Below, piece after piece: positions 1 through 8,261 of a stretch of 60,286 nt of DNA. The notes below the pieces were generated by a model. It was not told where the DNA came from and did not search any database. It saw nothing but the letters and a program-made list of their open reading frames with translations. The stretch spans positions 1 to 60,286 of the forward strand of contig MVRN01000128.1 in assembly GCA_002067965.1 (NCBI GenBank). The letters are read 5' to 3'. Source of the DNA: Pelotomaculum sp. PtaU1.Bin035. Lineage in GTDB: Bacteria; Bacillota; Desulfotomaculia; Desulfotomaculales; Pelotomaculaceae. Each line of letters begins with the position of its first letter. Within the stretch, counting starts at the first letter, position 1. Made by a program: the position numbers and the translations under genes.

Positions 1-1954
1 CATAAACACCGGTTTTGGGCGTACTGATAAATGGGGGATCTATCGATAAACGCTCCTTGTTAAACAAAAAATGTAAGATGTCACCCGGCAACAACCACCG
101 GCATTTGAGCCCTGTAGCATATGTGAAAACTTCTTCCACATCACCCTCCACAGCAAGCTTATAAAGAAGCCAGGGAAAATCAACCCCTGCCAGTATAGAT
201 AACTGCAGCGACCCCCAAAACCGCGGATTGACTTCCATGAACTTGACCTTACCATCCCTGGGGTCAATCATGAACTCAACTTCTGCAACGCCATACCAAT
301 TAAGTTTTTGCATCAGGTGAGTTGCTTTTTCCACCAGTTCTGGGCGCCAGACGCTTTCCTGAACTGTGCTGGGTCCTCTATTAACGGGAAAATGTCTAAT
401 TTCCTTTTGCACAAAAGAGGCTTTTAATCGCGATGACCGGTCAAAAAGGAGGCAAACATCAAACTTTTCACCGGCGGGGATATATTCTTGGATAATAGGA
501 AAAGGATATCTTTCATGAATTCTCATATACTTATTTGTCAGATCCGCCGCTGAATTGACTAATGCAATGCCTCGAGAACCGGAGCTTTTTCTCGGTTTTA
601 CAATAACCGGAAACGATAATCCGGAGACCGCCAGCGGCAGGTCATCCAGATTATTTATAATTATTGTATCAGGACACTCTAAGCCAGCCTCCTTGGCTAT
701 CATTACCGCAATGGCCTTATCAGCGGCACTGTTGTAATTTTTGCTATCAGGAACTGGTACCTTACAATACTGTTCAATTTCTTCCTTATGCTCAATCACA
801 GTCTCCAGCACCTTGTCATCCATGGGGAAGAGCACCTCACATGGAAAGTGTCTTAGGATGTCTAAAAGCCATTGATAGAACTTATCCGGTTCTTTATTGG
901 GGTTCGGATAAACAAAACTCTTGTTACAATACTTAGAATACAATGAAGTTGCCCAGCGGGTTTCTTCGGCAGCCATGACGTAAATATTTTTATTGCCAAG
1001 GGATCTTGCCACGGCAAGTGTTTTTCTTTGCTGCGCGTCAGTTAATAGAGCACGTCCAACCGTTGCAATTTTAGTATTGTCTTGTTGATGTGCTTTTTTT
1101 CTGATAATCGTAATATTTCTCAAGTATTCCTTATCGAATAATATTATAGATAATAATCCCAATAGTACAGTGAGGGCTATTAATTGAAAATGATAAAAGC
1201 AACTGAGGATAATCCCATATGAATTATCTATGCCGTATAACGATAAACCATATGTAGCAGCCATCTGATATGTCAACAAGCCGGCAGGTAGAATTGCTAA
1301 CATTGATCCTACAGAAGCAATGTTACTTATGTGAAATGCTTCAAAGGCAGTTAACCCTATATTATATGACTTCATGAAAAAGTAAAAGGAGAGGAAAGAA
1401 AACAACCTAGTAATTATGCCATATCCAAGTCCTCTATAGTACTTAACTAGTTTGACGTTCTTAGCTCCCAAGATAAGAGGTGTCAAAATTATAATTAAAA
1501 ATAAAATCAAAAAAGAATATCTATATAAAATAAATTGCTGCCTTACAATAATAAATGCAAGTAATACTGCTAATACTATAGCGCCTTCAATTATTTTTTC
1601 AATAGCTAATAGAATGAGTATATAAATATATTTTTCTTTTGTTGTTTCTTTACTCCACCAGACCTTATACAAATCCCCGGCCCGGGCGGGAAGGATAACA
1701 TTGGCCATCATACTGGTAAATACTTTAGAAAGCGCTGAAGACTTTTCCTCGTTTTTAATCTCAATTAAGGACAGCCAAATAAATCCCCTAGAAAGATACA
1801 TTAACAAAGTTGCTAGTATAAAAACTATATAATAGCTCAAGTAAAAATCCAACTCAAGATTTTTACTTTCCTCTATATCAATATATTTTTTAAAAAACAG
1901 TAAAAATACCAGGAATAAAGCTATTTTTAATACAAAATTGAATCGGCTTTTCAT
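1..1954 (-). CDS. Flippase-like membrane domain fused to ATP-grasp ligase (partial, C-terminus off left edge)
   Basis: Reading the minus strand from ATG at 1954 gives one uninterrupted frame to base 1, at least 651 residues. Residues 1 to about 285 are hydrophobic with several membrane segments and carry the motif LPARAGD, typical of the lysylphosphatidylglycerol-synthase-like flippase family (UPF0104/AglD type). From about residue 300 the chain is soluble and reads as an ATP-grasp domain: FPVIVKPRKSSGSRGIAL (ATP-binding lysine and glycine-rich loop), IIQEYIPAGEKFDV, and FMEVNPRFWGS near the metal-binding site. The start has AGAGGTGATC before it and lies 26 bases after the deacetylase gene, so it is the last visible gene of the polysaccharide operon. 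A role in moving or ligating an amino-acid or sugar building block of the polymer is inference. The ATP-grasp substrate cannot be told, and the C-terminus is missing. Confidence 0.85.
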   Translation of the reverse strand, partial: MKSRFNFVLKIALFLVFLLFFKKYIDIEESKNLELDFYLSYYIVFILATLLMYLSRGFIWLSLIEIKNEEKSSALSKVFTSMMANVILPARAGDLYKVWWSKETTKEKYIYILILLAIEKIIEGAIVLAVLLAFIIVRQQFILYRYSFLILFLIIILTPLILGAKNVKLVKYYRGLGYGIITRLFSFLSFYFFMKSYNIGLTAFEAFHISNIASVGSMLAILPAGLLTYQMAATYGLSLYGIDNSYGIILSCFYHFQLIALTVLLGLLSIILFDKEYLRNITIIRKKAHQQDNTKIATVGRALLTDAQQRKTLAVARSLGNKNIYVMAAEETRWATSLYSKYCNKSFVYPNPNKEPDKFYQWLLDILRHFPCEVLFPMDDKVLETVIEHKEEIEQYCKVPVPDSKNYNSAADKAIAVMIAKEAGLECPDTIIINNLDDLPLAVSGLSFPVIVKPRKSSGSRGIALVNSAADLTNKYMRIHERYPFPIIQEYIPAGEKFDVCLLFDRSSRLKASFVQKEIRHFPVNRGPSTVQESVWRPELVEKATHLMQKLNWYGVAEVEFMIDPRDGKVKFMEVNPRFWGSLQLSILAGVDFPWLLYKLAVEGDVEEVFTYATGLKCRWLLPGDILHFLFNKERLSIDPPFISTPKTGVY

Positions 1955-1980
1955 GATCACCTCTGGTTATTTTGTTGAAA

Positions 1981-3606
1981 TTAGTAGTACTCTAAAACCA
2001 CATGTTTCCGATTTTTTTGACAATAACATAGAATGTTGTTATCATCAATGATATACCATGGTTGTAGTTGATGCTCGGATTGTTCCCAGGAGATATGCAT
2101 CAACGGAGATCTATTAAAAAAATCGTATTTCAAGATCCTGTTATTTTTTGAATCGTATGTGTATAGTATTCCATTGGTCAAAACTGAACCTGTATAGAAT
2201 GCGGAATCGTTATCTGGCAAGGTACAGTATAATGTCAATTCTCCTGTATCTGGATTAATCTGCTGGACTACTCCATTGTTATCAAAAACATATAGTTTTG
2301 AACCATCATTTACAACATTATAGGGGTAGAATGATAAGTCGATTTCTCTTGAAGCGCGCTTACTTAAATCGTTTAAGTCTAATTTATATAAAACTGATCC
2401 TGTTACGCTTCCCACCCAAATGTCTCCGTTAGGCAATATCGTAGGGATAATAAAGGATTCCGGGTTAGGTTGTTTTGAACCAAGTGGTTTTTGAACCGGG
2501 GATGGTCCCAATGTTGTTATCCAGTCTTTCCCTACTGTCATAATTTTACCAGTTGTATCGCCTACTACAAATCTATCATTTATACTGTCGTATGTGATGA
2601 ATCTTGTATTATAGACTGAACCGTTAACTAAAACCATTAGCCCAAAATTAGTAATGCTAAATATTTTATCATAAGATGTTTCCCCTGAAATGCCGATACG
2701 GCACAATCTGTGAGGGGAAGTTGAATTTAGAGGAACAGTTTGTTCACTACCCGTTTTACCTACATTAACCCCCATAATACCAAGTTCATTCATTACTGAG
2801 TCATTGTCGGCTTTTATTTCCATAGTTGCTCCATTTTTCCCGCTAGTGTAAGCAAAACAATATGCAGGATTGTAATGATTGATTACCGCAATTGAAGACT
2901 GCAAATCAGATTTTACTCTTGCATGTCTTTCTTCCATTGTTTCGGTTCTTGACAATGTATCAAGCCATTTTAAATCATTATAAAATGAACCTTTTTCACC
3001 ACCCTCATTTATAGATATGGGTTGATGACCGACATAACCGTGAGACTGTATATCCCAATTATAAGTGTTGCGTAGTGTGGCAATTTGTTTTTGGGTAAGT
3101 CTTAAATCACTGCCGATTTTTGAAGTTTCCACAAAGACTGTAGCCACATAACCATAATTTGCTAATATCGGTGCGGCAACTGTCAAGTTGTCAGCGTAAC
3201 CATCATCAAAAGTCAACCAAATAGATTTTTCCGGCAACGGACATTTGTTGATGTTAAAATCATAAGCCTGTTTCGCCGTGATTGTTTTATAACCGTCTTT
3301 ATACATACGGTCTATAAGTTCCTTGAAACTCCATTCCCAATAGGGATCCAGTCCTCCTTGCGGTTTAATGGTATTTACTGAATGGAACATCAATATGGGT
3401 AATCTTGAGTTATTAAAAATTGTCTTAGTAAAATTAATTTTCACTGTATTATTAGCGCCATCAGTTTCATTAGCCGTTGCAACGACCGGCTTTATTTCCT
3501 TATCTTCCACATGTTCTTTTTGCATGAAACAACCTGCCAATAAAAATAAACCGGATAATATAGCTGTTAGCATAGCTATTATGGCAATAAATGCCGGTCT
3601 GTGCAT
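1981..3606 (-). CDS. Lipoprotein polysaccharide deacetylase (NodB fold) with C-terminal propeller-like region
   Basis: 541 residues. The N-terminus is a lipoprotein signal (hydrophobic residues 8-25, lipobox LLAGC), so the protein should sit on the outer face of the membrane. Residues about 70-290 form a NodB-type carbohydrate esterase 4 domain: PILMFHSVN, then WLTFDDGYADN with the metal-binding Asp pair, then a DIQSHG motif. The last ~220 residues contain repeated strand-rich blocks such as GDIWVGSVTGSVLYKL, GSKLYVFDNNG and NGILYTYDSKN, suggesting a beta-propeller. It probably removes N-acetyl groups from the hexosamine polymer made by this operon, the role PelA or IcaB plays elsewhere (inference). 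The ATG at 3606 is preceded by AAAGGGGA. The propeller may bind polymer. Confidence 0.85.
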   Translation of the reverse strand: MHRPAFIAIIAMLTAILSGLFLLAGCFMQKEHVEDKEIKPVVATANETDGANNTVKINFTKTIFNNSRLPILMFHSVNTIKPQGGLDPYWEWSFKELIDRMYKDGYKTITAKQAYDFNINKCPLPEKSIWLTFDDGYADNLTVAAPILANYGYVATVFVETSKIGSDLRLTQKQIATLRNTYNWDIQSHGYVGHQPISINEGGEKGSFYNDLKWLDTLSRTETMEERHARVKSDLQSSIAVINHYNPAYCFAYTSGKNGATMEIKADNDSVMNELGIMGVNVGKTGSEQTVPLNSTSPHRLCRIGISGETSYDKIFSITNFGLMVLVNGSVYNTRFITYDSINDRFVVGDTTGKIMTVGKDWITTLGPSPVQKPLGSKQPNPESFIIPTILPNGDIWVGSVTGSVLYKLDLNDLSKRASREIDLSFYPYNVVNDGSKLYVFDNNGVVQQINPDTGELTLYCTLPDNDSAFYTGSVLTNGILYTYDSKNNRILKYDFFNRSPLMHISWEQSEHQLQPWYIIDDNNILCYCQKNRKHVVLEYY

Positions 3607-3626
3607 GACAATCCCCTTTCGGTGAA

Positions 3627-4541
3627 TTATTTTCCATAGTTTATATTTCTGTTTTTGTTACTGTCCTTGGATAACTCTATTAATTCATACCTTAGGTTTG
3701 TAATTTGCTCGGCAATCAAGCTAAGTAATATAGTTAGTACACCGGCAAGGTAGAATATACCAACATTCGGTGAGAATTTTGAATGATTAACAAGCTGATA
3801 TACTGTCAGTGCAATAGCAATAGCTAATCCAGCAATCCCAAAAGGCATTAGAATTGTTTGTGGGCTATATAACATAATAATTTTTATTATAATATTAATA
3901 AATTTCATCCCGTCAAAGAAAAGGTTGATACTGCTTTTCCCATGTTTCCTGCCGACTATCGTAGATAGATTAACATATTTGATATTCATTGAACTCTTAA
4001 TCATACATATTGTTAAAGTAGTCGAGTAGGAAAACCTATTTGGAAATAGAGGTAAATAAGGCAAGACTAAATCTCTCTTAAAGGCTCTAAAACCAGAAGT
4101 TAAATCAGATATTTTTTGTTTTGTAATTTGCTGTGCAAACGACTTTAAAAAATAGTTGCTAATACACCTTACTTTTGATAAAGAACCGTTATTCACTCTT
4201 GATCCTACTACCATATCATATTCATCAACGTATTCTAGTAATTTTGGAATATCAGATGGATCATGCTGCCCATCCCCATCTATTAACACTACGTACTCTC
4301 TTGTCGCTTTAATTATGCCTTTCTTCACAGATGCGCCCATGCCCAAGTTATATGGATTTTTTATTATTATTACCTCGTACTGCTTGATAATATCATATGA
4401 ATCATCAGTTGATCCATCGTCTATAACAATAATCTCCCATATACTGTTTATTTCTTTTATTTTATCGATAATACTTGAGATAGTTTTAGCTTCGTTATAG
4501 CAAGGTATTACGACTGAAACATTGTCAATCAATCCAACCAC
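3627..4541 (-). CDS. GT2 family glycosyltransferase (polyprenyl-phosphate sugar transferase type)
   Basis: 304 residues. The N-terminal GT-A domain shows VSVVIPCYNE, VIDDGSTDDS and LIDGDGQHDP (the DXD-type nucleotide-sugar/metal motif), followed by VVGSRVN and TSGFRAF, as in dolichyl- or undecaprenyl-phosphate glycosyltransferases of the DPM1/GtrB type. Two hydrophobic segments near residues 215-270 would anchor it in the membrane. It likely loads a sugar onto a lipid carrier for the GT-C-like enzyme encoded upstream in the same operon (inference). The start is unsettled between GTG 4541 and a TTG nine bases further in; both follow AGGTGG. The gene is AT-rich like its neighbours. Confidence 0.85.
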   Translation of the reverse strand: MVGLIDNVSVVIPCYNEAKTISSIIDKIKEINSIWEIIVIDDGSTDDSYDIIKQYEVIIIKNPYNLGMGASVKKGIIKATREYVVLIDGDGQHDPSDIPKLLEYVDEYDMVVGSRVNNGSLSKVRCISNYFLKSFAQQITKQKISDLTSGFRAFKRDLVLPYLPLFPNRFSYSTTLTICMIKSSMNIKYVNLSTIVGRKHGKSSINLFFDGMKFINIIIKIIMLYSPQTILMPFGIAGLAIAIALTVYQLVNHSKFSPNVGIFYLAGVLTILLSLIAEQITNLRYELIELSKDSNKNRNINYGK

Positions 4542-4586
4542 CTACACTTCTTTTTAATTCTAAATACATCCCATCCGCTTTTTAGA

Positions 4587-5909
4587 TTATGCTCCAATTA
4601 CATTAAAGCCTGCGAAACCTCTCTGACGTAATGCGTTGCGACTGTCCACAATGAGGGCAGGTGATTTATAAATCATTTCATACGGGAAACTAGAATGATC
4701 TGTAACAATTAAGATTGCATCATAGAACTGGATGGATTCTTCTGTGATACTTATTGATTCTAATTGGATTTTTGAGTGCCGGGTTAACAAAAGATTTGGG
4801 AAATAGGGGTCACTGTAATCCACTTGAGCGCCCTTCGCCAGCAGTAGTTCTAATATTTCCACAGATGGTGACCCTCGTAAATCCCCAACGTCTTTTTTGT
4901 AAGCAATACCTAACACCAATATTTTGGAACCGTTAATAGATTTCTTGCGCATGTTTAGTGCATCAGCCAGCTTTTGTATTACATATAAAGGCATTGTATT
5001 ATTAATTTCCCCGGCAAGCTCGACAAAGCGGGTTGTTATCCCGTATTCACGGGCTTTCCATGCTAGATAAAAAGGATCGATGGGTATGCAATGGCCCCCA
5101 AGTCCAGGCCCTGGGTAGAAAGGCTGGAAACCGAAAGGCTTGGTTTTAGCAGCCTCAATCACTTCCCAGATATCTATGCCCATACTGTCAAATGTTATTT
5201 TTAGCTCATTGACCAAAGCTATATTTACGGCGCGATAAATGTTTTCCAATAGCTTGGCTGCCTCTGCTACCCTAGTGGACGAAACCCGAACCACACATCT
5301 GACCACCTGCGCATAGAGAAGGCTTGCTATTTCAAGACACGCAGGGGTAATACCGCTGACTACCTTAGGTGTGTTTTCTAGCTTATATTGTTCGTTTCCA
5401 GGATCCTCGCGCTCAGGTGAAAAGGCCAGGAAAAAATCCTCCCCAACCTTGAGTCCGCTGGTGATTAGGTGAGGTAAAAGTATTTCCTCTGTTGTACCTG
5501 GATAGGTTGTGCTTTCCAGGCAAACAAGCTGGCCGGCTTTTAGATTTTTTACTATAGCATCGGCGGTTTCTACTATAAATTGTAAATCAGGATCATGTTG
5601 GCGTGTCAAAGGTGTTTGCACGCAAATTAGTGATGCGTCAACCTTTCTAAGCTCGTTAAAGTCATTCGTAGCTTTAAGCTGTCCTGCTCGTATCAGGTTA
5701 AATATTCGATCTGAAGGAATGTGCTGGATATAACTTGAACCGTTGTTTATATTGTTTATTTTAGCCTGATCTAAATCAAACCCAATAACTCTAAAGCCAG
5801 CTTCTCCAAATTTTATAGCCAAACCTAAACCCACATAACCAATTCCAATGATTCCCACTGTAAAATCACGATTTACAATACGGTTTTTTATTGTATTAAT
5901 ATTTAACAA
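4587..5909 (-). CDS. UDP-N-acetylhexosamine 6-dehydrogenase (WbpA/TviB-like)
   Basis: 440 residues, normal for the UDP-glucose/GDP-mannose dehydrogenase family. The N-terminal Rossmann motif GIIGIGYVGLGLA binds NAD; ESTTYPGTTEE and FSPEREDPGN are hallmarks of the branch that oxidises UDP-GlcNAc or UDP-ManNAc. The catalytic cysteine lies in GPGLGGHCIPIDP, and the C-terminal domain contains VLGIAYKKDVGDLRGSPS. It converts the C6 hydroxyl of a UDP-HexNAc to a carboxylate, supplying uronic acid units, which would make the polymer anionic. TTG at 5909 is chosen because AAGGAG lies eight bases upstream and no in-frame ATG is near. UDP-GlcNAc versus UDP-ManNAc cannot be decided by eye. Confidence 0.9.
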   Translation of the reverse strand: MLNINTIKNRIVNRDFTVGIIGIGYVGLGLAIKFGEAGFRVIGFDLDQAKINNINNGSSYIQHIPSDRIFNLIRAGQLKATNDFNELRKVDASLICVQTPLTRQHDPDLQFIVETADAIVKNLKAGQLVCLESTTYPGTTEEILLPHLITSGLKVGEDFFLAFSPEREDPGNEQYKLENTPKVVSGITPACLEIASLLYAQVVRCVVRVSSTRVAEAAKLLENIYRAVNIALVNELKITFDSMGIDIWEVIEAAKTKPFGFQPFYPGPGLGGHCIPIDPFYLAWKAREYGITTRFVELAGEINNTMPLYVIQKLADALNMRKKSINGSKILVLGIAYKKDVGDLRGSPSVEILELLLAKGAQVDYSDPYFPNLLLTRHSKIQLESISITEESIQFYDAILIVTDHSSFPYEMIYKSPALIVDSRNALRQRGFAGFNVIGA

Positions 5910-5955
5910 TGATACATCTCCTTAATCATTGATTTGGGATAATTATCCAACTGAT

Positions 5956-8013
5956 TTAGGAAAACAGCAAAACAGGATTTCTTAGGTCCTGTTTAATTAA
6001 AAATATTTTCATGTATTGACCATCAAAAAACACTTTCATGTTATTATTTTTTTTCATATATTCTTCCGCCCAATAATAAGCCCTTGCTTCAATGATTGTT
6101 CTATTAACTACATCCCTATAGTAAAACTCAGTCTCGGGTCCCTTTGTTTCGGGAATCTTTGTTTTTCTATCAACCATTTCTATAGTTTTATTTGAGCCCA
6201 ATGGAATCTTTTCAGTAAAGATAAAAATGTAATCAGTTGGTATTGAAAATGATTTATCACCTTCTTTATCTGCTGTGGGTATTTTTTTTACAAACTCGAT
6301 TAAATCATAGTGCCAGCCTTGTCCTAGAGTTTGCTGATATTGTTCCACAGGAGCAACTATAGTCCAATTGAAGATGGGATAAATGCTTTTGATTTCTAAA
6401 TATGCTTGTACCGCCTCATCATATTCATAGCAATTACCTTCAGGAATCTTCAACGGTATAAAAATAAGCATGGTAATCATAGTAGCCAATGTAACAGCCA
6501 ACTTTATGTCATATGGAGTATTTGTTTTTATCTTTGTCATTGAATTAATTATATCTAGCGTTCCAGCATAAGTAAGGGCAGCAAATAATGTTAAAAACAC
6601 TTCGGTTCGGTATGGATTCATTATAACAGGCAATCCAAGCTCGGCTGCTCTGTATTGCAGGTAAGATATCAATGAGATAAGAGCACAAAAAAGATAAGCC
6701 CTATCAACCCTTCTATTAATTTTTCTTACAACTAATAATAGTTCGTATAATAAAATAATGGTGAAACAAATTAGAATTGCCAGAAGATATGGATTGTTTT
6801 CGGAAAAAATTTTTATACTATTAGTAGCGAAATTGGTCTTATCTTGTATTATCTGTACATTCCGTTCAATATAGTTTATTGAACTGTCGTGAAATTTTTT
6901 GCCTGTAATAACACCAATTATTATTGGAAGGATACCTGCAAGACTGGATAATAGCATAACGAAAACTGATCTAAAAAAAAACTTGGTGTTCAATATATTC
7001 TTAGGATAGCATAAAAAAATAATAGAATAACCTAATAGCAAAAACACCGTCACATATGGGTGGATGAGGAGAGTCAGGGCAAGGCACGCTGCAGACAGCT
7101 TTAAGTATCTTTTCGAAGCGTTTTTCATGTATAAATTAAAAAAGTGAATTCCAGGTAATAAAAATATTGTAGCGTACTCCTGTGACAACGCATTAGATTG
7201 TCTCAAAATATGACTGGGGAACCTATCGTCTACGATAATTCCGTATATAAAAATAGCTATCAGTGCCGCATGTGGACTTTTAAAATTTCTCAGCGCAAAA
7301 TAGTAAACAGATAGTAACAAAAAAAATCCAGCTAGAGGGCCGACAAATCTAACAACAAAATATGGATCAAGAAAGAATAATTTACTAAACGCCGATAAAA
7401 CCGCATGATAGCCATAGGGATAAATCCCATCCCTGTATATCTGATTTAGTCCTAAGTATTTAATCCATATAAGGTGAACATAGGGATCTGCGGCTCCATA
7501 ATATGCGTGGATAATTGAGTGGTTAAACCTTATCACAGCAGCTGCCACAAGTATTATAACTGTAAACAGTCCTGCAATAGGATTTAGAATAGAATAGCGT
7601 AGTATTTGAACAGCACTTTTCCAAAATTGATTAAGCCAGTTTTTTAGTTGGTCGAATAATTCGCCACGTAAACCGGACCTGCCTTCTGATATATCTAGTA
7701 GATTCAAAACCAGCTTCATGCCAAGCGCATCTGCAATTAAGTCGGGATTCCTGCCTTTCTGCCAGGAATAGATGATATATACTATTAAATAACATAAAAG
7801 GAGGGAGAGAAATTCATAAAGTTTAAGAAATGCTAAACAATGAACGATTGAGATGGTTATTATATTTGAGTAAATAAGGCCAATAAACACTTTGTCCAGG
7901 AGTTTATCTTCGTTTTTGAAATTAGAAATCTGAGCTGGTATGAAAATGTAAATGAAGGTGAATAGAATAATTACCTTAACAGCCATTAACAGACTATATC
8001 CCACACCAAGCAT
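5956..8013 (-). CDS. Large multipass membrane protein, GT-C-like glycosyltransferase or polymerase candidate
   Basis: 685 residues with at least ten predicted membrane helices and a soluble C-terminal domain of about 140 residues. The first large outer loop contains YGAADPYVHLIW followed by YPYGYHAVLSAF, an acidic-residue arrangement like that of GT-C enzymes, which use lipid-phosphate sugars (oligosaccharyltransferase or mannosyltransferase type). It follows the 57-residue peptide and precedes the UDP-HexNAc dehydrogenase and the GT2 that could make its lipid-linked donor, so a role in polymer assembly or decoration outside the membrane is reasonable. ATG 8013 has GGAGGA six bases upstream. 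I cannot place it in a named family with certainty. Confidence 0.75.
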   Translation of the reverse strand: MLGVGYSLLMAVKVIILFTFIYIFIPAQISNFKNEDKLLDKVFIGLIYSNIITISIVHCLAFLKLYEFLSLLLCYLIVYIIYSWQKGRNPDLIADALGMKLVLNLLDISEGRSGLRGELFDQLKNWLNQFWKSAVQILRYSILNPIAGLFTVIILVAAAVIRFNHSIIHAYYGAADPYVHLIWIKYLGLNQIYRDGIYPYGYHAVLSAFSKLFFLDPYFVVRFVGPLAGFFLLLSVYYFALRNFKSPHAALIAIFIYGIIVDDRFPSHILRQSNALSQEYATIFLLPGIHFFNLYMKNASKRYLKLSAACLALTLLIHPYVTVFLLLGYSIIFLCYPKNILNTKFFFRSVFVMLLSSLAGILPIIIGVITGKKFHDSSINYIERNVQIIQDKTNFATNSIKIFSENNPYLLAILICFTIILLYELLLVVRKINRRVDRAYLFCALISLISYLQYRAAELGLPVIMNPYRTEVFLTLFAALTYAGTLDIINSMTKIKTNTPYDIKLAVTLATMITMLIFIPLKIPEGNCYEYDEAVQAYLEIKSIYPIFNWTIVAPVEQYQQTLGQGWHYDLIEFVKKIPTADKEGDKSFSIPTDYIFIFTEKIPLGSNKTIEMVDRKTKIPETKGPETEFYYRDVVNRTIIEARAYYWAEEYMKKNNNMKVFFDGQYMKIFLIKQDLRNPVLLFS

Positions 8014-8048
8014 AACTTTCCTCCGCGCATCAGGTTCTTACTAAAAAT

Positions 8049-8222
8049 CTATTGAATCTTATAAACCAATAAGATAATCATATTTATTATTATAATAATA
8101 AATATAAAGAATAAGCATCCTATTGCTTTTTTTACATTGAAGTTAGATTCCTCTGGTTTTTCATTACGTCTATGGTATAATTTCTCATTAGTATCTTTTT
8201 TCCCCTTCAAAAACATTTTCAT
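8049..8222 (-). CDS. Small single-span membrane protein, 57 residues
   Basis: A short frame between the PelG-like and GT-C-like genes, same strand, 39 bases after the former. It encodes a charged cytoplasmic half (residues 1-32, rich in Lys, Arg and Glu), then one strongly hydrophobic segment (about 34-54: IGCLFFIFIIIII and onward) and a short KIQ tail. ATG 8222 has only a weak ribosome site; a second ATG lies two codons in. Its position, membrane segment and lack of overlap make it a plausible small subunit of the polysaccharide machinery, but no family is recognised and AT-rich sequence can produce such frames by chance. Confidence 0.5.
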   Translation of the reverse strand: MKMFLKGKKDTNEKLYHRRNEKPEESNFNVKKAIGCLFFIFIIIIINMIILLVYKIQ

Positions 8223-8261
8223 CCCAGCTTTTCATAAGATGTAAATTTGTTTTTATGATTT

